From Zhihengliuella salsuginis (GTDB lineage Bacteria; Actinomycetota; Actinomycetes; Actinomycetales; Micrococcaceae): 64,000 nt of DNA. Both the position numbers and the translations under genes were made by a program. The stretch spans positions 62,001-126,000 of the forward strand of contig NZ_BMXK01000008.1 in assembly GCF_014651715.1 (NCBI RefSeq), given 5' to 3'. The notes below the pieces were generated by a model. It was not told where the DNA came from, did no database searches, and saw only the letters and a list, made by a program, of their open reading frames with translations. Numbering within the stretch: the first letter of the stretch is position 1; every line of letters begins with the position of its first letter. Shown piece by piece: positions 1 through 9,284 of this stretch.

Positions 1-674
1 TGCTGGAGATCCTGGCCGAGTCGCCGGGGCCCGTCACGATCGCCGACCTGTCGGCGAGTCTGGGGGTGCACCGCTCGATCGCCTACCGGATCCTGCGCAC
101 CCTCGAGGCCCACCTGCTCGTCATGCGCGACGCCAGCGGCCGGGTCCAGCTGGCCCCGGGGCTCGTCACCCTGGCCCTCGGCGTGCAGCAGGACCTGCAG
201 TCGGCCGCCCTCCCGGAGCTCGCCGAGGTCGCGAACGAGCACGGCGCGAGTGCATTCATCGCCGTCTGGGACCAGCGCGACTGCTTCACCCTGGTCACCG
301 TCGAGCCCCGGCACGGCAACGCGGCGGTCATCCAGCGCCCGGGATCCCGGCACGCCTTCAACCGCGGCGCCCCGGGGATCGCCATCCAGTCGGCACTGGC
401 CCGCGAGGCCTGGACCGAGCGCATGCCCGACGAGCCGTACCGCGAGGCCGCCGTCGAGGCCCGCGACCTCGGCTACTCGATCAGCCGGGACGAGGTGATT
501 CCGGGCGTCTCAGCCGTGGCTGCTCCCATCCAGGTGCCCAATCAGCTGCCCGCGGCTGTCGCGATGGTCTACCCGACCGCGTCGCCGCCGGCGGAGACGG
601 CCGCCCTCGGGAACCGGATGATCCGCGCCGCGCGCGCTATCGAGCGCGGCCTCGGCGCCGCGCCGGGGCGCTGA
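1..674 (+). CDS. IclR-family transcriptional regulator (5' end missing)
   Basis: The reading frame is open from base 3 to a TGA at 672-674, giving 223 visible residues, so the gene begins outside the window. The first ~35 visible residues form an IclR winged-helix segment (TIADLSASLGVHRSIAYRIL). The rest matches the IclR effector-binding fold, including the late block DLGYSISRDEVIPGVSAVAA and a C-terminal dimer helix. IclR proteins are usually about 250 residues, so only the N-terminal tip is lost. It is likely a DNA-binding regulator of a catabolic operon. The effector and targets cannot be read here, because the next gene is convergent and unrelated. Confidence 0.85.
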   Translation, partial: LEILAESPGPVTIADLSASLGVHRSIAYRILRTLEAHLLVMRDASGRVQLAPGLVTLALGVQQDLQSAALPELAEVANEHGASAFIAVWDQRDCFTLVTVEPRHGNAAVIQRPGSRHAFNRGAPGIAIQSALAREAWTERMPDEPYREAAVEARDLGYSISRDEVIPGVSAVAAPIQVPNQLPAAVAMVYPTASPPAETAALGNRMIRAARAIERGLGAAPGR

Positions 675-729
675 CGCGCCGGCCGGCGACCAGCACGACG
701 GCGGAGCCCACCACCGCGCCTGTCGCCGC

Positions 730-750
730 CTGACGCCCCCCCGGCGTCAG
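730..750. terminator. Hairpin between convergent IclR gene and sbcC
   Basis: A perfect 8-bp stem (CTGACGCC / GGCGTCAG) with a 5-base C loop sits between the two convergent genes. Its right arm covers the sbcC stop codon. There is no T tract, which is common for GC-rich actinobacterial terminators. Confidence 0.45.
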
Positions 751-3700
751 ACCCCCGACAGGTCGAGCTCGAGCGCGGTCGTCGACCCCTGCTGCGTCTT
801 GTGCACGACGAGTTGAGCCGCGATCTGCTCCTTGAGCTCCTGCACGTGGCTCACCAGGCCCACGACACGGCCGCTGGTGCGCAATCCGTCCAGGGCGGAC
901 ATGACCTTCTCCAGCGTCGCCGGGTCGAGGCTCCCGAAGCCCTCGTCGACGAAGAGCGTCTCCATGTCGATCCCGCCGGACTCGGCCTGGATCACGTCGG
1001 CCAGGCCCAACGCCAGCGCGAGCGAGGCCATGAAGGACTCACCACCCGACAGCGAGCCGGGCTCGCGCTCCGCGCCGGTCCACTCGTCCCGGACCTTGAT
1101 GCCCAGTCCGCCCTTGCCCCGGCCGCCTGAGGCGTCGTCGTGGGCGAGCGCGAAACGCCCCGCGGTCATCTCCACGAGCCGTTCGTTGGCTGCTGCGGCG
1201 ACGGCCTCCAGGCGAGCCGCGAGGACATAGGTGCTCAACGGCATCTTGTAGCTGTTCTCCCCTGCCCCGGTGGCCAGATCCGCCAGCCCCTTGACGAGCT
1301 CGAATTCGGCCAGCAGCGGCCCCTGGCGCTCGGTCAGCGCGTCCAGGCGGGCCCGCTGGCCGTCGAAGCGCCGCGCGTATCCCTCCAGGTTCCCCCGGCG
1401 TGTGACCAGCTTCGTGACGTCGTGTTCGGACTCGACGGCCTGCGCCCGCGCGGCTGCGAGCCCTTCCTCGGTGGGAACGTCGAGTCCGCTCTGCCGGTCG
1501 CTCCGCGCGCGGGCGAGTTCCTCGCTCTCGGCCAGCGCCGACAGGCGGATCCCCTCCTCGTCGAAATCCGCGACGCTCCTGGCGAGCTCCTTCTGCCGGA
1601 CGTCGTCGACACGGCTCGCGGCCGCCGTGCGCACGGAGTCGAATCCCTGCTCGGCCAGCGCGGCGTCGAGTTCGGCGCGGGCCGTCTTCTCGGCACGCTC
1701 GGCCTCGCCCACGGCCGCCAGCGACCGTTCCCAGCCGCTGCCGGCCTCGACGACCCGCCGCAGCTCGTCGACCCGCTCGTCCAGCGTTGCAGCCGGTGCG
1801 GCGGCATCGGCGATCTGGCGCGAGCCGGAGTCGATCTGCTCGCGCAGCTCGGTGCGCAGTGCCTCGAGCGTCGCCTGCCGCTCCCGCGCCCGCGCGAGGT
1901 CGGCGGCCAGTGCGGTCCGCTCCGACCCGATCCGTTCGAGCTGAGCCTCGGCTGCTTCCAGAGCCTCAGCGGCGGCTTCGGACTCGGCCGTCAGCGCTGC
2001 TGCCCGGTCCCGTTCCGCTGCCGCGTCTTCGGCGCTGCGTTCGCCGGCGAGAGCCTGGAGCCGGTGCATCTCGGCCTCGGCGGCGGTCCTCGCCTGAGCG
2101 GCCTGCTCCGCTGTCTGCTGGCGGTCGTGCACGAGCTCCTCCGCCGCCTGGATCTGCGCATCCGTCACCGCGCGTGCGCCGTCGCCGCCCGCGGGGTCCG
2201 GGTGCTCGCGCGAGCCACACACGGCGCACGGCTCCCCCTCGACGAGGTCGGCCGCGAGCGCCTCGGCCGAGTGCGCGAGCCGTGCGTCGACGAGGTCCGC
2301 GTGAGCCCGGCGGGCGCCGGCGTGCTCGCGTTCGGCGCGGGTCCAGTCGGAGACGGCGGCCGCGTGGGCCTGCCGGTAGCCGTCCCGTGCCGTGACCGCC
2401 TCGACCGCTTGCCGGGCCCGGTCCGAGGCTGCGGCGCGCTCGGCCAGCCCGGCCGCTGCCGGACGGTGCCCGGCGATCCGGGCGAGCGTCTGCCCGTCCT
2501 CGGCCTCGAGGGTTGTGATCTGGCGCGCCAAGTCGCTGACGCGCTGCACGACGACGGCGTGGTCGGCGTCGGCAGCCTTCAGACGGTCGCGCCGCTCGGC
2601 CAGTTCCCGCTCGCGCGGCAGGAGGGACTCCGCCACGTTGAGTGCCCGCGTGGCCCGGGCGACGAGCGTTCGGGCGGCCTCGGCGCAGTCGTCGACTGGT
2701 TCCGCCAGAAACGGTGCGGCCGCGGGGAGCTCGCCGGCGGTCGCACGGGCGGAGTCGTGGGCGCGGCGGGCCTGCGCGAGTTCTTCTGCGGTGCGCTCCT
2801 GGCGACCGGCGGCCTCCGCGACCCGCCGGCCCCGGGCGTCGCCGTCGAGCACGGTCCGCGCCTCGAGGATCGCCGGGCGCCGCTCCTCGTGGGCGGCACT
2901 GCGCCGCTCGAATCCGGCCAGCAGGCGCGCGTCGCCGGCGCGGCGGTCGAGCAGCAGGGCGCGTTCGGAGAGCGCGGTGTGCTGTGCGCGGGCGGCTGTC
3001 AGTGCGGTCTCCAGGCCGGCCTCCTCGGCGGCCAGCCGGTCGGCGACAAGCGCGACCAGTTCCTCGCCGCAGGGCTCGGCGTCCGTCTCGTCGGCAGCCT
3101 CCGCCGCGGCGGCGAGGTCCCCGAGGTGGTTCGCCGCATCGTCGGCGAGGCTCTCCAGCAGGTGCCGGTGCTCGAGGTCGGCGTCGCGGGCGGCAGCGGC
3201 GAGCCGGCGCCGCCGGTCGGCGAGGTGGTTCTCCACACCCCGGTAGTCGGACACGTCGAACAGGCTCTCGAGGAGCGACTGGCGGTCCTTGTCGCTGGCC
3301 CGGAGGAAGGCGGCGAACTCCCCCTGCGGGAGCATGGCGACCCGGGTGAACTGCGCGCGGCCCATCCCGAGGATGTCGGTGATCTCGGCGCCGACCTCGT
3401 CGTTGCGCGTCGATTTGACCACCCATTCCCCGTCGACGAGCTCGCGCAGCCGGCTCTGGGCCTTCTCCGGAGTTGTCCCCTCGCCGCGGCGCTTCGGCCG
3501 GTCCCACGCGGGCGAGCGGCTCACCTCGAAGCGGCGGTCCCGCACGCTGAACTCGCAGGAGGCCTCGGGGACGGACGCCTCGTCGGCGTGGGCGCTGCGG
3601 ATGGACTTGACGCCTTCGCGGGCACCCGGCAGGGCCCCGTAGAGCGCGAAGCAGATGCCGTCGAGGACACTGGTCTTGCCGGCACCGGTCTCCCCGTTGA

Positions 3701-3797
3701 GCAGGAACAGGCCCGCCGCAGACAGGGCGTCGAAATCGATGACCTCGGCTCCCCCGAACGGTCCGAAGGCCTGCAGCCGCAGCTGGTGGATCCTCAT
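747..3797 (-). CDS. sbcC: SbcC, ATPase subunit of the SbcCD (Rad50/Mre11-type) nuclease
   Basis: This 1016-residue SMC-like protein is the ATPase half of the SbcCD complex, which opens and cleaves DNA hairpins and processes protein-blocked ends. A Walker A motif (GETGAGKTS) lies at residues 35-43. It is followed by long Glu/Ala/Arg-rich coiled coils interrupted near residues 523-526 by the zinc-hook CAVC. At the C terminus are an ABC signature (LSGGESF, about 916) and Walker B/D-loop (FVDEGFGSLD, about 947). The length is normal for the family. The ATG overlaps the sbcD stop by 4 bases, indicating translational coupling. The antisense strand carries long open frames that are shadows of this GC-rich gene. 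Confidence 0.95.
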   Translation of the reverse strand: MRIHQLRLQAFGPFGGAEVIDFDALSAAGLFLLNGETGAGKTSVLDGICFALYGALPGAREGVKSIRSAHADEASVPEASCEFSVRDRRFEVSRSPAWDRPKRRGEGTTPEKAQSRLRELVDGEWVVKSTRNDEVGAEITDILGMGRAQFTRVAMLPQGEFAAFLRASDKDRQSLLESLFDVSDYRGVENHLADRRRRLAAAARDADLEHRHLLESLADDAANHLGDLAAAAEAADETDAEPCGEELVALVADRLAAEEAGLETALTAARAQHTALSERALLLDRRAGDARLLAGFERRSAAHEERRPAILEARTVLDGDARGRRVAEAAGRQERTAEELAQARRAHDSARATAGELPAAAPFLAEPVDDCAEAARTLVARATRALNVAESLLPRERELAERRDRLKAADADHAVVVQRVSDLARQITTLEAEDGQTLARIAGHRPAAAGLAERAAASDRARQAVEAVTARDGYRQAHAAAVSDWTRAEREHAGARRAHADLVDARLAHSAEALAADLVEGEPCAVCGSREHPDPAGGDGARAVTDAQIQAAEELVHDRQQTAEQAAQARTAAEAEMHRLQALAGERSAEDAAAERDRAAALTAESEAAAEALEAAEAQLERIGSERTALAADLARARERQATLEALRTELREQIDSGSRQIADAAAPAATLDERVDELRRVVEAGSGWERSLAAVGEAERAEKTARAELDAALAEQGFDSVRTAAASRVDDVRQKELARSVADFDEEGIRLSALAESEELARARSDRQSGLDVPTEEGLAAARAQAVESEHDVTKLVTRRGNLEGYARRFDGQRARLDALTERQGPLLAEFELVKGLADLATGAGENSYKMPLSTYVLAARLEAVAAAANERLVEMTAGRFALAHDDASGGRGKGGLGIKVRDEWTGAEREPGSLSGGESFMASLALALGLADVIQAESGGIDMETLFVDEGFGSLDPATLEKVMSALDGLRTSGRVVGLVSHVQELKEQIAAQLVVHKTQQGSTTALELDLSGV

Positions 3798-4957
3798 GCC
3801 TCACCCCTCCCCTCGCGCACGGCGGCGAACGCGGCGGCGACCACGTCCTGCTCGGCCTCGTCCAGCCGCCGCCGGCGGACGTGGTCGACGAAGTCCCCGG
3901 TCACCTCGATCGGGTTGCGGGCCCGACGGACCCGGTCGGCGTAGGACGCGGCGGCGTCCTGCCGCCCGCGCGGCTCGAAGCGCAGGACCAGCAGGTGCGG
4001 GAAGCGCCCGCGGACGCGTTCGAGAGCCCGTGCGGGCCGTTCCGGGTCGGTCAGCGTGACCTGGCAGTAGGCCGCCTCGGCCTCGGCGTGGGCCGCGTCG
4101 GCGAGCAGGTCCTCGAGGTCGCCCCGCAGCGTCGCGAGCCGGCGCTCGGGCGTCCAGTCGCGCGCGGAGACGTCGACGACGCCGTCCGCGCCGGTCTCGA
4201 CCAGCCAGGCGCCCTTGCGGTGGTGCACCTCGGAGAACGAGTAGGCGATGGGCGAGCCCGAGTACCGGACGTTCCCGGCCAGCCGCTGCCGCCCGTGCAG
4301 GTGGCCCAGGGCCGCGTAGTCGAAGTCGCCGAAGTAGTCGACGGGAACGTTGTCCACGCCCCCGATGCTCAGGTCGCGCTCGCTCTCCGACGGCTCGGCG
4401 CCCGTCGCGAAGACGTGGGCCATGACCACGGAGACGATCGGGGCGCTCCCCTCGCGGCGGCGTCGTTCGAGGTCTTCGCGGATGCGCTCCAGCACCGCGT
4501 TCACCACAGGCGGGTGCCCGGGGGCCTCGACGCCCAGCTCCTCGCGCACCATGCGCGGCTCGAGGTACGGGACGGGGTAGACCGCCACCTGGTGGTCCGG
4601 CGCGTCGAAGACGACCGGTTCCGCGGCCGCGGCGACCGCGGTCCGCACGTGCACCCCGGAGAGCCGCATCAGCCGGGCACCGAAGCCCAGCCGGATGGCC
4701 GAGTCGTGGTTTCCGCTGGTGACCACCACCTGCGCACCGGCCTCGCGGAGGCGGATCAGGGCCTCGTCAAAGAGACCCACCACGTCCACGCCGGGCATGG
4801 CCCGGTCGTAGACGTCCCCCGAGATCAGGACGACGTCGACGCCGTCCTCCTCCACGCAGGCCACGAGCTCGTCGATGAATTTCAGCTGCGCGGACTCGAG
4901 CCCGGCCCCGTGGAAGGACCGCCCCAGGTGCCAGTCCGAGGTGTGCAAGATCTTCAT
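3794..4957 (-). CDS. sbcD: SbcD, nuclease subunit of SbcCD
   Basis: This 387-residue calcineurin-like phosphoesterase is the Mre11-type nuclease partner of SbcC. The N terminus MKILHTSDWHLGRSFHG supplies the first metal ligands (D, H). Further motifs are SGDVYDRAMP, TSGNHDSAIRLGF, VVMAHVFATG and ALGHLHGRQ, covering the metal-binding set. The C-terminal third is the capping domain. It is the first gene of the sbcD-sbcC operon, and its last 4 bases overlap the sbcC start. The ATG at 4957 lies exactly 6 bases from a TAGGGT hexamer, which suggests a leaderless mRNA and supports this start. Confidence 0.95.
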   Translation of the reverse strand: MKILHTSDWHLGRSFHGAGLESAQLKFIDELVACVEEDGVDVVLISGDVYDRAMPGVDVVGLFDEALIRLREAGAQVVVTSGNHDSAIRLGFGARLMRLSGVHVRTAVAAAAEPVVFDAPDHQVAVYPVPYLEPRMVREELGVEAPGHPPVVNAVLERIREDLERRRREGSAPIVSVVMAHVFATGAEPSESERDLSIGGVDNVPVDYFGDFDYAALGHLHGRQRLAGNVRYSGSPIAYSFSEVHHRKGAWLVETGADGVVDVSARDWTPERRLATLRGDLEDLLADAAHAEAEAAYCQVTLTDPERPARALERVRGRFPHLLVLRFEPRGRQDAAASYADRVRRARNPIEVTGDFVDHVRRRRLDEAEQDVVAAAFAAVREGRGEA

Positions 4958-4963
4958 GGAATC

Positions 4964-4969
4964 ACCCTA
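4964..4969 (-). promoter_or_regulatory. -10 hexamer TAGGGT of sbcD (leaderless type)
   Basis: On the minus strand TAGGGT is followed by 6 bases and then the sbcD ATG. No Shine-Dalgarno sequence could fit in between. Confidence 0.5.
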
Positions 4970-5021
4970 TGCCGCCCCGCCCGCAGAATGGGCCACGCGG
5001 CGGCGGCCGGTGCCGGGTACG

Positions 5022-5027
5022 TAGAAT
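5022..5027 (+). promoter_or_regulatory. -10 hexamer TAGAAT of the gene at 5034 (leaderless type)
   Basis: TAGAAT is followed by GGCCGG and then the GTG start codon at 5034, a 6-base gap. Together with the sbcD element it forms a compact divergent promoter region of 76 bases. Confidence 0.5.
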
Positions 5028-5033
5028 GGCCGG

Positions 5034-5876
5034 GTGACTTCCCCCGATTCCTCCCGCCCCGCCCCCGACCAGTTCATGGACCGTGCAACGGCCCTCCTCG
5101 CCGCGCCGGAGGTCGTCGATGCCGGCCGCGGCATCGACCCGCACGCGCTGTTCCAGCTCTACCTTGCGGACGGGCTGCTCGAGGCCGTCGAGTGGGCCAA
5201 CGACGGCGTCGGCAGCGACGAGGCCGCCTGCATGTGGCTCGCGTCGCTGCGGTGGCACCGCACGGTGACGGGTTCGTTCCCCGCCGGCGCACCGGAGCCG
5301 CTGGCCCGTTGGATCGACGGCGAGCTCTCCGGCGCCCGGCAGGCGCTGCTCCCGGCGGACCCCGGGCTGGTGTCGGTGCTCTCCCGAACCGAGATGGGCA
5401 CGCCGCAGCGCCCCCACCACGACGCCGGCGCTCCTGGTTGGGCGCTCCTCGGCGCCACCGTGCCGGGCCTGCTGCCGCACGTCAGCCCCGGCACCCGGCG
5501 CAAGCTCTCCGTCGATGCCGCCGCCCTCGTCGCCCCGAAGTCCGCCTACGACACGGCCGCCCTCGTCGGGCCGGCCGTGTTCGAGATCCTCTCCGCCGCC
5601 GAACCCCTCGACACCCTGGGCGACCTGGCGGCGCAGGCCCCCGACGATGCGCCGGGCGCGGTCCTGCGCGCGGCTGCGCAGTCGGCTGCCGCGCACCCGG
5701 CATCCGCGGACGCCGCGGCCGCGCTGGAGACGCCGGCGGCGCGCCTGCTGGCAGCGGCCCTCTGCGGCGCGGCACGCGGCACGGGCGCCCTGCCGGAGGG
5801 CTGGGACCGGCACCCGGGGTCCGCCGTCGTGCTCTCCGCCGCGCAGCAGTGGCGCGGCCTCGTCTTCGCCGCCTAG
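5034..5876 (+). CDS. ADP-ribosylglycohydrolase-like protein lacking the metal-site motifs
   Basis: This is a 280-residue Ala-rich soluble protein. Three blocks resemble actinobacterial ADP-ribosylglycohydrolases. LADGLLEAVEWANDGVGSDE parallels the helix after the family's DDTQMT motif. MGTPQRPHHDAGAPGWALLG parallels the region that normally reads as a cysteine/arginine-rich CG-MR motif. AARLLAAALCGAARGTGALP parallels the helix after the GDSDSTGAIAGN motif. The metal-binding sequences themselves (DDTQ and GDSDS) are absent, and the protein starts about where the first should end. I infer a catalytically dead paralogue or remnant. An unrelated helical protein is possible. The GTG start is placed by the upstream -10 element. 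The stop overlaps the convergent exonuclease gene by CTAG. Confidence 0.6.
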   Translation: MTSPDSSRPAPDQFMDRATALLAAPEVVDAGRGIDPHALFQLYLADGLLEAVEWANDGVGSDEAACMWLASLRWHRTVTGSFPAGAPEPLARWIDGELSGARQALLPADPGLVSVLSRTEMGTPQRPHHDAGAPGWALLGATVPGLLPHVSPGTRRKLSVDAAALVAPKSAYDTAALVGPAVFEILSAAEPLDTLGDLAAQAPDDAPGAVLRAAAQSAAAHPASADAAAALETPAARLLAAALCGAARGTGALPEGWDRHPGSAVVLSAAQQWRGLVFAA

Positions 5877-6877
5877 ACGGTCGCGGGCCAGGCGCCGCCG
5901 ACCATCTGGAGGAACTCGCCCTCGGAGACGACCTCGATGCGCTGGCCGTTGTCCCGCTTCTTCAGGACCTCGCGGGCCTTCGACGTCAGCCGGCCCGAGG
6001 TGAGGTCGCCGGCCACGAAGCCGTCCCCGACGACGAGCACCGTGGTCTTGCGGGTGACCCGGCTGGCCGTGCTGGCGCCGGCACCCGCCGCCCGGTTCTT
6101 CGCGTCCTGCCGGCTGATGCCCAGGTTGCCCGTGAAGACGACGTTCTGGCCGAAGAGCGGGTGCGCCGGATCCGCATCCGGGTTCGGGTCCGGGTTGCTG
6201 CCCTCCTGCGGCCACACCGCCCAGTCCGGCTGCTTCGGGATGCTCGAGCCGCTGGCCCTCCAGTTCCTGGCGTCCTGCGTGGCCCGCGAGACCTCGTCGC
6301 CGATGCGGTAGGGCGCCACCGCGCTGAACCCGGCCCCGAGCGCCTCCTCCAGGTCCTGCGGGCGTCCGGCGCCGTGGATGCGGCCGATGTCGATCATGAT
6401 GCCGGCGCAGGCGCGGGCGTCCTCCAGGGCGTCGTGGTGGTTCCGCAGCGGAACCCCTGCCGCCTCCGCGACGAACGGCAGCGAGTAGGACGCCAGGTTG
6501 TAGCTTCTGCGGGAGAGGATCACCGTGCAGGCGTGCTGGTAGGCCGGTCCCGGCAGCTCGGAGACCTCGAGGGCGGAGCGGATGACGCCCAGGTCGAAAG
6601 CGGCGTTGTGGGCGACGACGAGGTCGCCGCCGATCATCGCGTCCATCTCGGCGAAGACCTCGCCGAAGCGCGGCGCGGCGGCCACCATCTCGGGGGTGAC
6701 GCCGTGGATCTGGACGTTCCGGGGGTCGAAGTGGTCGAACCCCTCGGGCGGGCGCATCATCCAGAGCCGCTCGTCGACGATCTCTCCGGCGCGCACCTTG
6801 ATCACCCCGACGCTGCAGGGAGAGCCGCGGAAGCCGTTGGCCGTCTCGAAGTCAATGGCGGTGAAGTCGTAACTCAT
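5873..6877 (-). CDS. DEDDh 3'-5' exonuclease with C-terminal BRCT domain
   Basis: This 334-residue protein is related to the DNA polymerase III epsilon subunit. Residues 1-170 carry the DEDDh set: the first acidic pair in AIDFETANGF, AHNAAFDLG, and HHDALEDARA. After a short linker, residues ~245-330 form a BRCT domain (NVVFTGNLGISRQDAKNRAA). The fold suggests a stand-alone proofreading or repair exonuclease targeted by the BRCT module, as in other actinobacteria. The ATG follows a weak AAGG ribosome site. It lies 44 bases downstream of rdgB in the same direction, so it may be the last gene of the rph-rdgB unit. Confidence 0.88.
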   Translation of the reverse strand: MSYDFTAIDFETANGFRGSPCSVGVIKVRAGEIVDERLWMMRPPEGFDHFDPRNVQIHGVTPEMVAAAPRFGEVFAEMDAMIGGDLVVAHNAAFDLGVIRSALEVSELPGPAYQHACTVILSRRSYNLASYSLPFVAEAAGVPLRNHHDALEDARACAGIMIDIGRIHGAGRPQDLEEALGAGFSAVAPYRIGDEVSRATQDARNWRASGSSIPKQPDWAVWPQEGSNPDPNPDADPAHPLFGQNVVFTGNLGISRQDAKNRAAGAGASTASRVTRKTTVLVVGDGFVAGDLTSGRLTSKAREVLKKRDNGQRIEVVSEGEFLQMVGGAWPATV

Positions 6878-6921
6878 AGACCTTGCTCATCTGGCGCGCC
6901 CGCGGGCGCCGCCGTCGTTCA

Positions 6922-7560
6922 TCAGACGCGGTTCAGGGCTGCCACGATGTCGGGCAGCAGCGCCCGGAAGGCCTTCCCCCGGTGGCTGATCGCGTTCTTC
7001 TCCTCGGGCGCCATCTCCGCGCAGCTGCGGCTCTCGCCGACCGGCTGCAGGACCGGGTCGTACCCGAATCCGCCGGCTCCCCGCGGTGCCCGCAGCAGGG
7101 TCCCCTCGAGCCGGCCGTGGCGGACGGCGCTGTCCCCCGCCGGACTCGCCAGCGTCGCGGCGCAGACGAACGCCGCGCCCCGGTGCTCGTCGGGGACGTC
7201 GCCCAGCTGGGCGAGCAGGAGGTCGAGGTTGGCGGCGTCGTCGCCGTGGCGGCCGGCCCAGCGCGCGGAGAAGATGCCCGGCGCCCCGCCGAGCACATCG
7301 ACGGACAGCCCGGAGTCGTCGGCGATCGCCAGCAGGCCGGTTGCCTCGGCCACGGCGCGCGCCTTCAGCAGCGAGTTCTCCTCGAACGTCACTCCGTCCT
7401 CGACGACGTCGGGTGCGCCGACGGCCGCAGCGTCCACCACCTGGGTGTCCACGTCGATGCCGTCCACCTGCCCCCGGAGCAGGTCCCGCAGTTCGCGGAC
7501 CTTGCCCTGGTTGTGGGTGGCGAGGACCAGCCGCGGCCCGATCGCCTCCGGAAGGCTCAC
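6922..7560 (-). CDS. rdgB: RdgB/HAM1 non-canonical purine NTP pyrophosphatase
   Basis: The 212-residue product hydrolyses dITP, ITP and XTP to monophosphates, cleaning the nucleotide pool. Visible motifs are the N-terminal [62 protein letters not shown] and the terminal AISHRGKAF. The start is the GTG at 7560, giving [17 protein letters not shown]. The longer open frame upstream only reads through rph in another frame and has no family similarity. The GTG overlaps the rph TGA (GTGA), so the two genes are translationally coupled. Confidence 0.93.
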   Translation of the reverse strand: MSLPEAIGPRLVLATHNQGKVRELRDLLRGQVDGIDVDTQVVDAAAVGAPDVVEDGVTFEENSLLKARAVAEATGLLAIADDSGLSVDVLGGAPGIFSARWAGRHGDDAANLDLLLAQLGDVPDEHRGAAFVCAATLASPAGDSAVRHGRLEGTLLRAPRGAGGFGYDPVLQPVGESRSCAEMAPEEKNAISHRGKAFRALLPDIVAALNRV

Positions 7561-8339
7561 GCGTCGCTCCCGAGGACCTCGCGCTGGATGCGGGTGAGCT
7601 CGACCGTCCCGAGCAGCGCCAGATCCAGCAGGGCGTCGAGCTCGTCGCGCTTGAAGGGCGCCCCCTCGGCGGTGCCCTGCACCTCGACGAAGTCGCCGGA
7701 ACCGGTCACGACGACGTTCATGTCGGTCTCGGCGCGCACGTCCTCGACGTACGGCAGGTCGAGCATGGGGGTCCCGTCGATGATCCCGACGGAGACGGCG
7801 GAGACGGTGTCCGTCAGGACCTGCGCGTTCTTCTTGACGAGCCCCTGCTCGCGCGCCCACTTGACGGCCTCGGCCAGGGCCACGAACGCGCCCGTGATGG
7901 CCGCGGTACGGGTGCCGCCGTCGGCCTGGAGGACGTCGCAGTCCAGGACGATCGTGTTCTCGCCGAGGGCCTTCGTGTCGATGATCGACCGCAGCGAACG
8001 GCCGATCAGGCGCGAGATCTCATGCGTCCTCCCGCCGATCTTGCCCTTGACGGATTCGCGGGAGCTGCGGGTGTTGGTCGCCCGCGGCAGCATGGCGTAC
8101 TCGGCGGTCACCCACCCCTTGCCCTCGCCCTTGAGCCAGCGGGGGACGCCCTCCGTCAGCGAGGCCGTGCAGAGCACCCGCGTGTTGCCGAACTCGATCA
8201 GCGCGGAGCCCTCGGCCTGCGCGGACCAGCCGCGGGTGATGGTGATCGGGCGGAGCTGGTCGAACGTCCTGCCGTCTTCTCGGACGACGGCGGTGGCGGA
8301 CGCGCTGGAACCAGGGGAAGTCTGCGGGATGGAATTCAT
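7557..8339 (-). CDS. rph: Ribonuclease PH
   Basis: This 260-residue phosphorolytic 3'-5' exoribonuclease trims tRNA 3' ends. Family blocks include [85 protein letters not shown] and [13 protein letters not shown] chose the ATG at 8339 rather than a GTG 6 bases further out, because a TAGACT -10 element lies 7 bases upstream of the ATG. It overlaps rdgB by 4 bases. Clustering with murI and a metallo-hydrolase is typical of actinobacteria. Confidence 0.95.
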   Translation of the reverse strand: MNSIPQTSPGSSASATAVVREDGRTFDQLRPITITRGWSAQAEGSALIEFGNTRVLCTASLTEGVPRWLKGEGKGWVTAEYAMLPRATNTRSSRESVKGKIGGRTHEISRLIGRSLRSIIDTKALGENTIVLDCDVLQADGGTRTAAITGAFVALAEAVKWAREQGLVKKNAQVLTDTVSAVSVGIIDGTPMLDLPYVEDVRAETDMNVVVTGSGDFVEVQGTAEGAPFKRDELDALLDLALLGTVELTRIQREVLGSDA

Positions 8340-8346
8340 ACCCACC

Positions 8347-8352
8347 AGTCTA
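8347..8352 (-). promoter_or_regulatory. -10 hexamer TAGACT of rph (leaderless type)
   Basis: TAGACT on the minus strand is followed by 7 bases and the rph ATG. It lies in the 36-base gap after the upstream hydrolase gene. Confidence 0.5.
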
Positions 8353-8375
8353 GGCGTCCGCGCCCGCAGAACGGG

Positions 8376-9284
8376 TTACCGGCTCGGCCGCCCCGGCCAC
8401 GTCCGCTGCTGCGGGTCGGGCCGGATCATCGCGACGGGCGCCGTGGGCATGGCCCGCGGGTCGCCGAGCCGGTTGCCGGACCAGACGCCGTAGGTGACGC
8501 CCGAGACCGCGACCGCGATGCCGCCGTCGTACACCTCGGTGGCCTCGTCGACGACGGTGTTGATGTCGGTCCACACGGGGATGTGCGTGAGCAGCAGGCG
8601 GTGCACGCCCGCGGCGGTAGCGGTCTCGCCCGCACGCTTGCCCGTGAGGTGCACGCCCTCGATGTGGTCGTCGCGCCCCTCCTCGAACGCCGCCTCGCAG
8701 AGGAAGATGTCGGCGCCGCGCGCGGCCTCGACGAGCCCGTCGCACGAGTCGGTGTCCCCGGAGTACGTCAGCACCGAGGTCATCATGGAACCGTCCGCGA
8801 CGGGCTCCGTGGCCTCGACGCGCAGGGCGTAGGCCTCCTCGATGGGGTGGCGGACCGGGTAGGGGGTGATCTTGAACGGCCCGATCTCGACCGGCTGCAG
8901 CGGCTCCCACGAGCGGAAGTCGAAGTCCTTGTGCATGCCCTCGGCGTCGTCCGGGGCGAGCCCGTACGCGGTGCCGATGCGGTCCTCGGTGGCCTCCGGA
9001 CCCCAGACCAGCATCCGCTCGCGTCCCCACTTGTTCGGGTCCCAGCGGATCGCGACGTGCATGCCGCACAGGTCCATGAAGTGGTCGGGGTGGAGGTGGG
9101 TGATCATGACGCCGTCGAGATCGCGCAGCCCCGTGTAGCGCTGGAGCACGCCCACGGCGCCGGAGCCGAGGTCGAGCAGGATCTGCCACTCTCGCTCGCC
9201 GTCGAAGGCGCTCACGAGGTAGCAGGAAGCCGGTGATCCGGGCCCGGGGAAGGACCCGGTGCAGCCGATGATGGTCAGTTTCAT
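8376..9284 (-). CDS. Metallo-beta-lactamase fold hydrolase
   Basis: This 302-residue MBL-fold protein belongs to the RNase Z / cyclic-nucleotide phosphodiesterase-like group found beside murI and rph in actinobacteria. It shows the N-terminal [20 protein letters not shown], the zinc motif [36 protein letters not shown] and [11 protein letters not shown]. The mycobacterial homologue in this position (Rv1339) has been linked to cyclic nucleotide hydrolysis, so a phosphodiesterase role is possible but not shown here. Its ATG overlaps the murI stop by 4 bases, so it is co-translated with murI. Confidence 0.85.
   Translation of the reverse strand: MKLTIIGCTGSFPGPGSPASCYLVSAFDGEREWQILLDLGSGAVGVLQRYTGLRDLDGVMITHLHPDHFMDLCGMHVAIRWDPNKWGRERMLVWGPEATEDRIGTAYGLAPDDAEGMHKDFDFRSWEPLQPVEIGPFKITPYPVRHPIEEAYALRVEATEPVADGSMMTSVLTYSGDTDSCDGLVEAARGADIFLCEAAFEEGRDDHIEGVHLTGKRAGETATAAGVHRLLLTHIPVWTDINTVVDEATEVYDGGIAVAVSGVTYGVWSGNRLGDPRAMPTAPVAMIRPDPQQRTWPGRPSR

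Noticed and set aside
1140-7597. Very long open frames on the plus strand opposite sbcC, sbcD, the exonuclease and rdgB (over 900 and 1200 codons)
   Set aside because: They are antisense shadows caused by high third-position GC. The proteins are Arg/Gly/Pro/Val-rich without domains, while the minus-strand genes have full motif sets.
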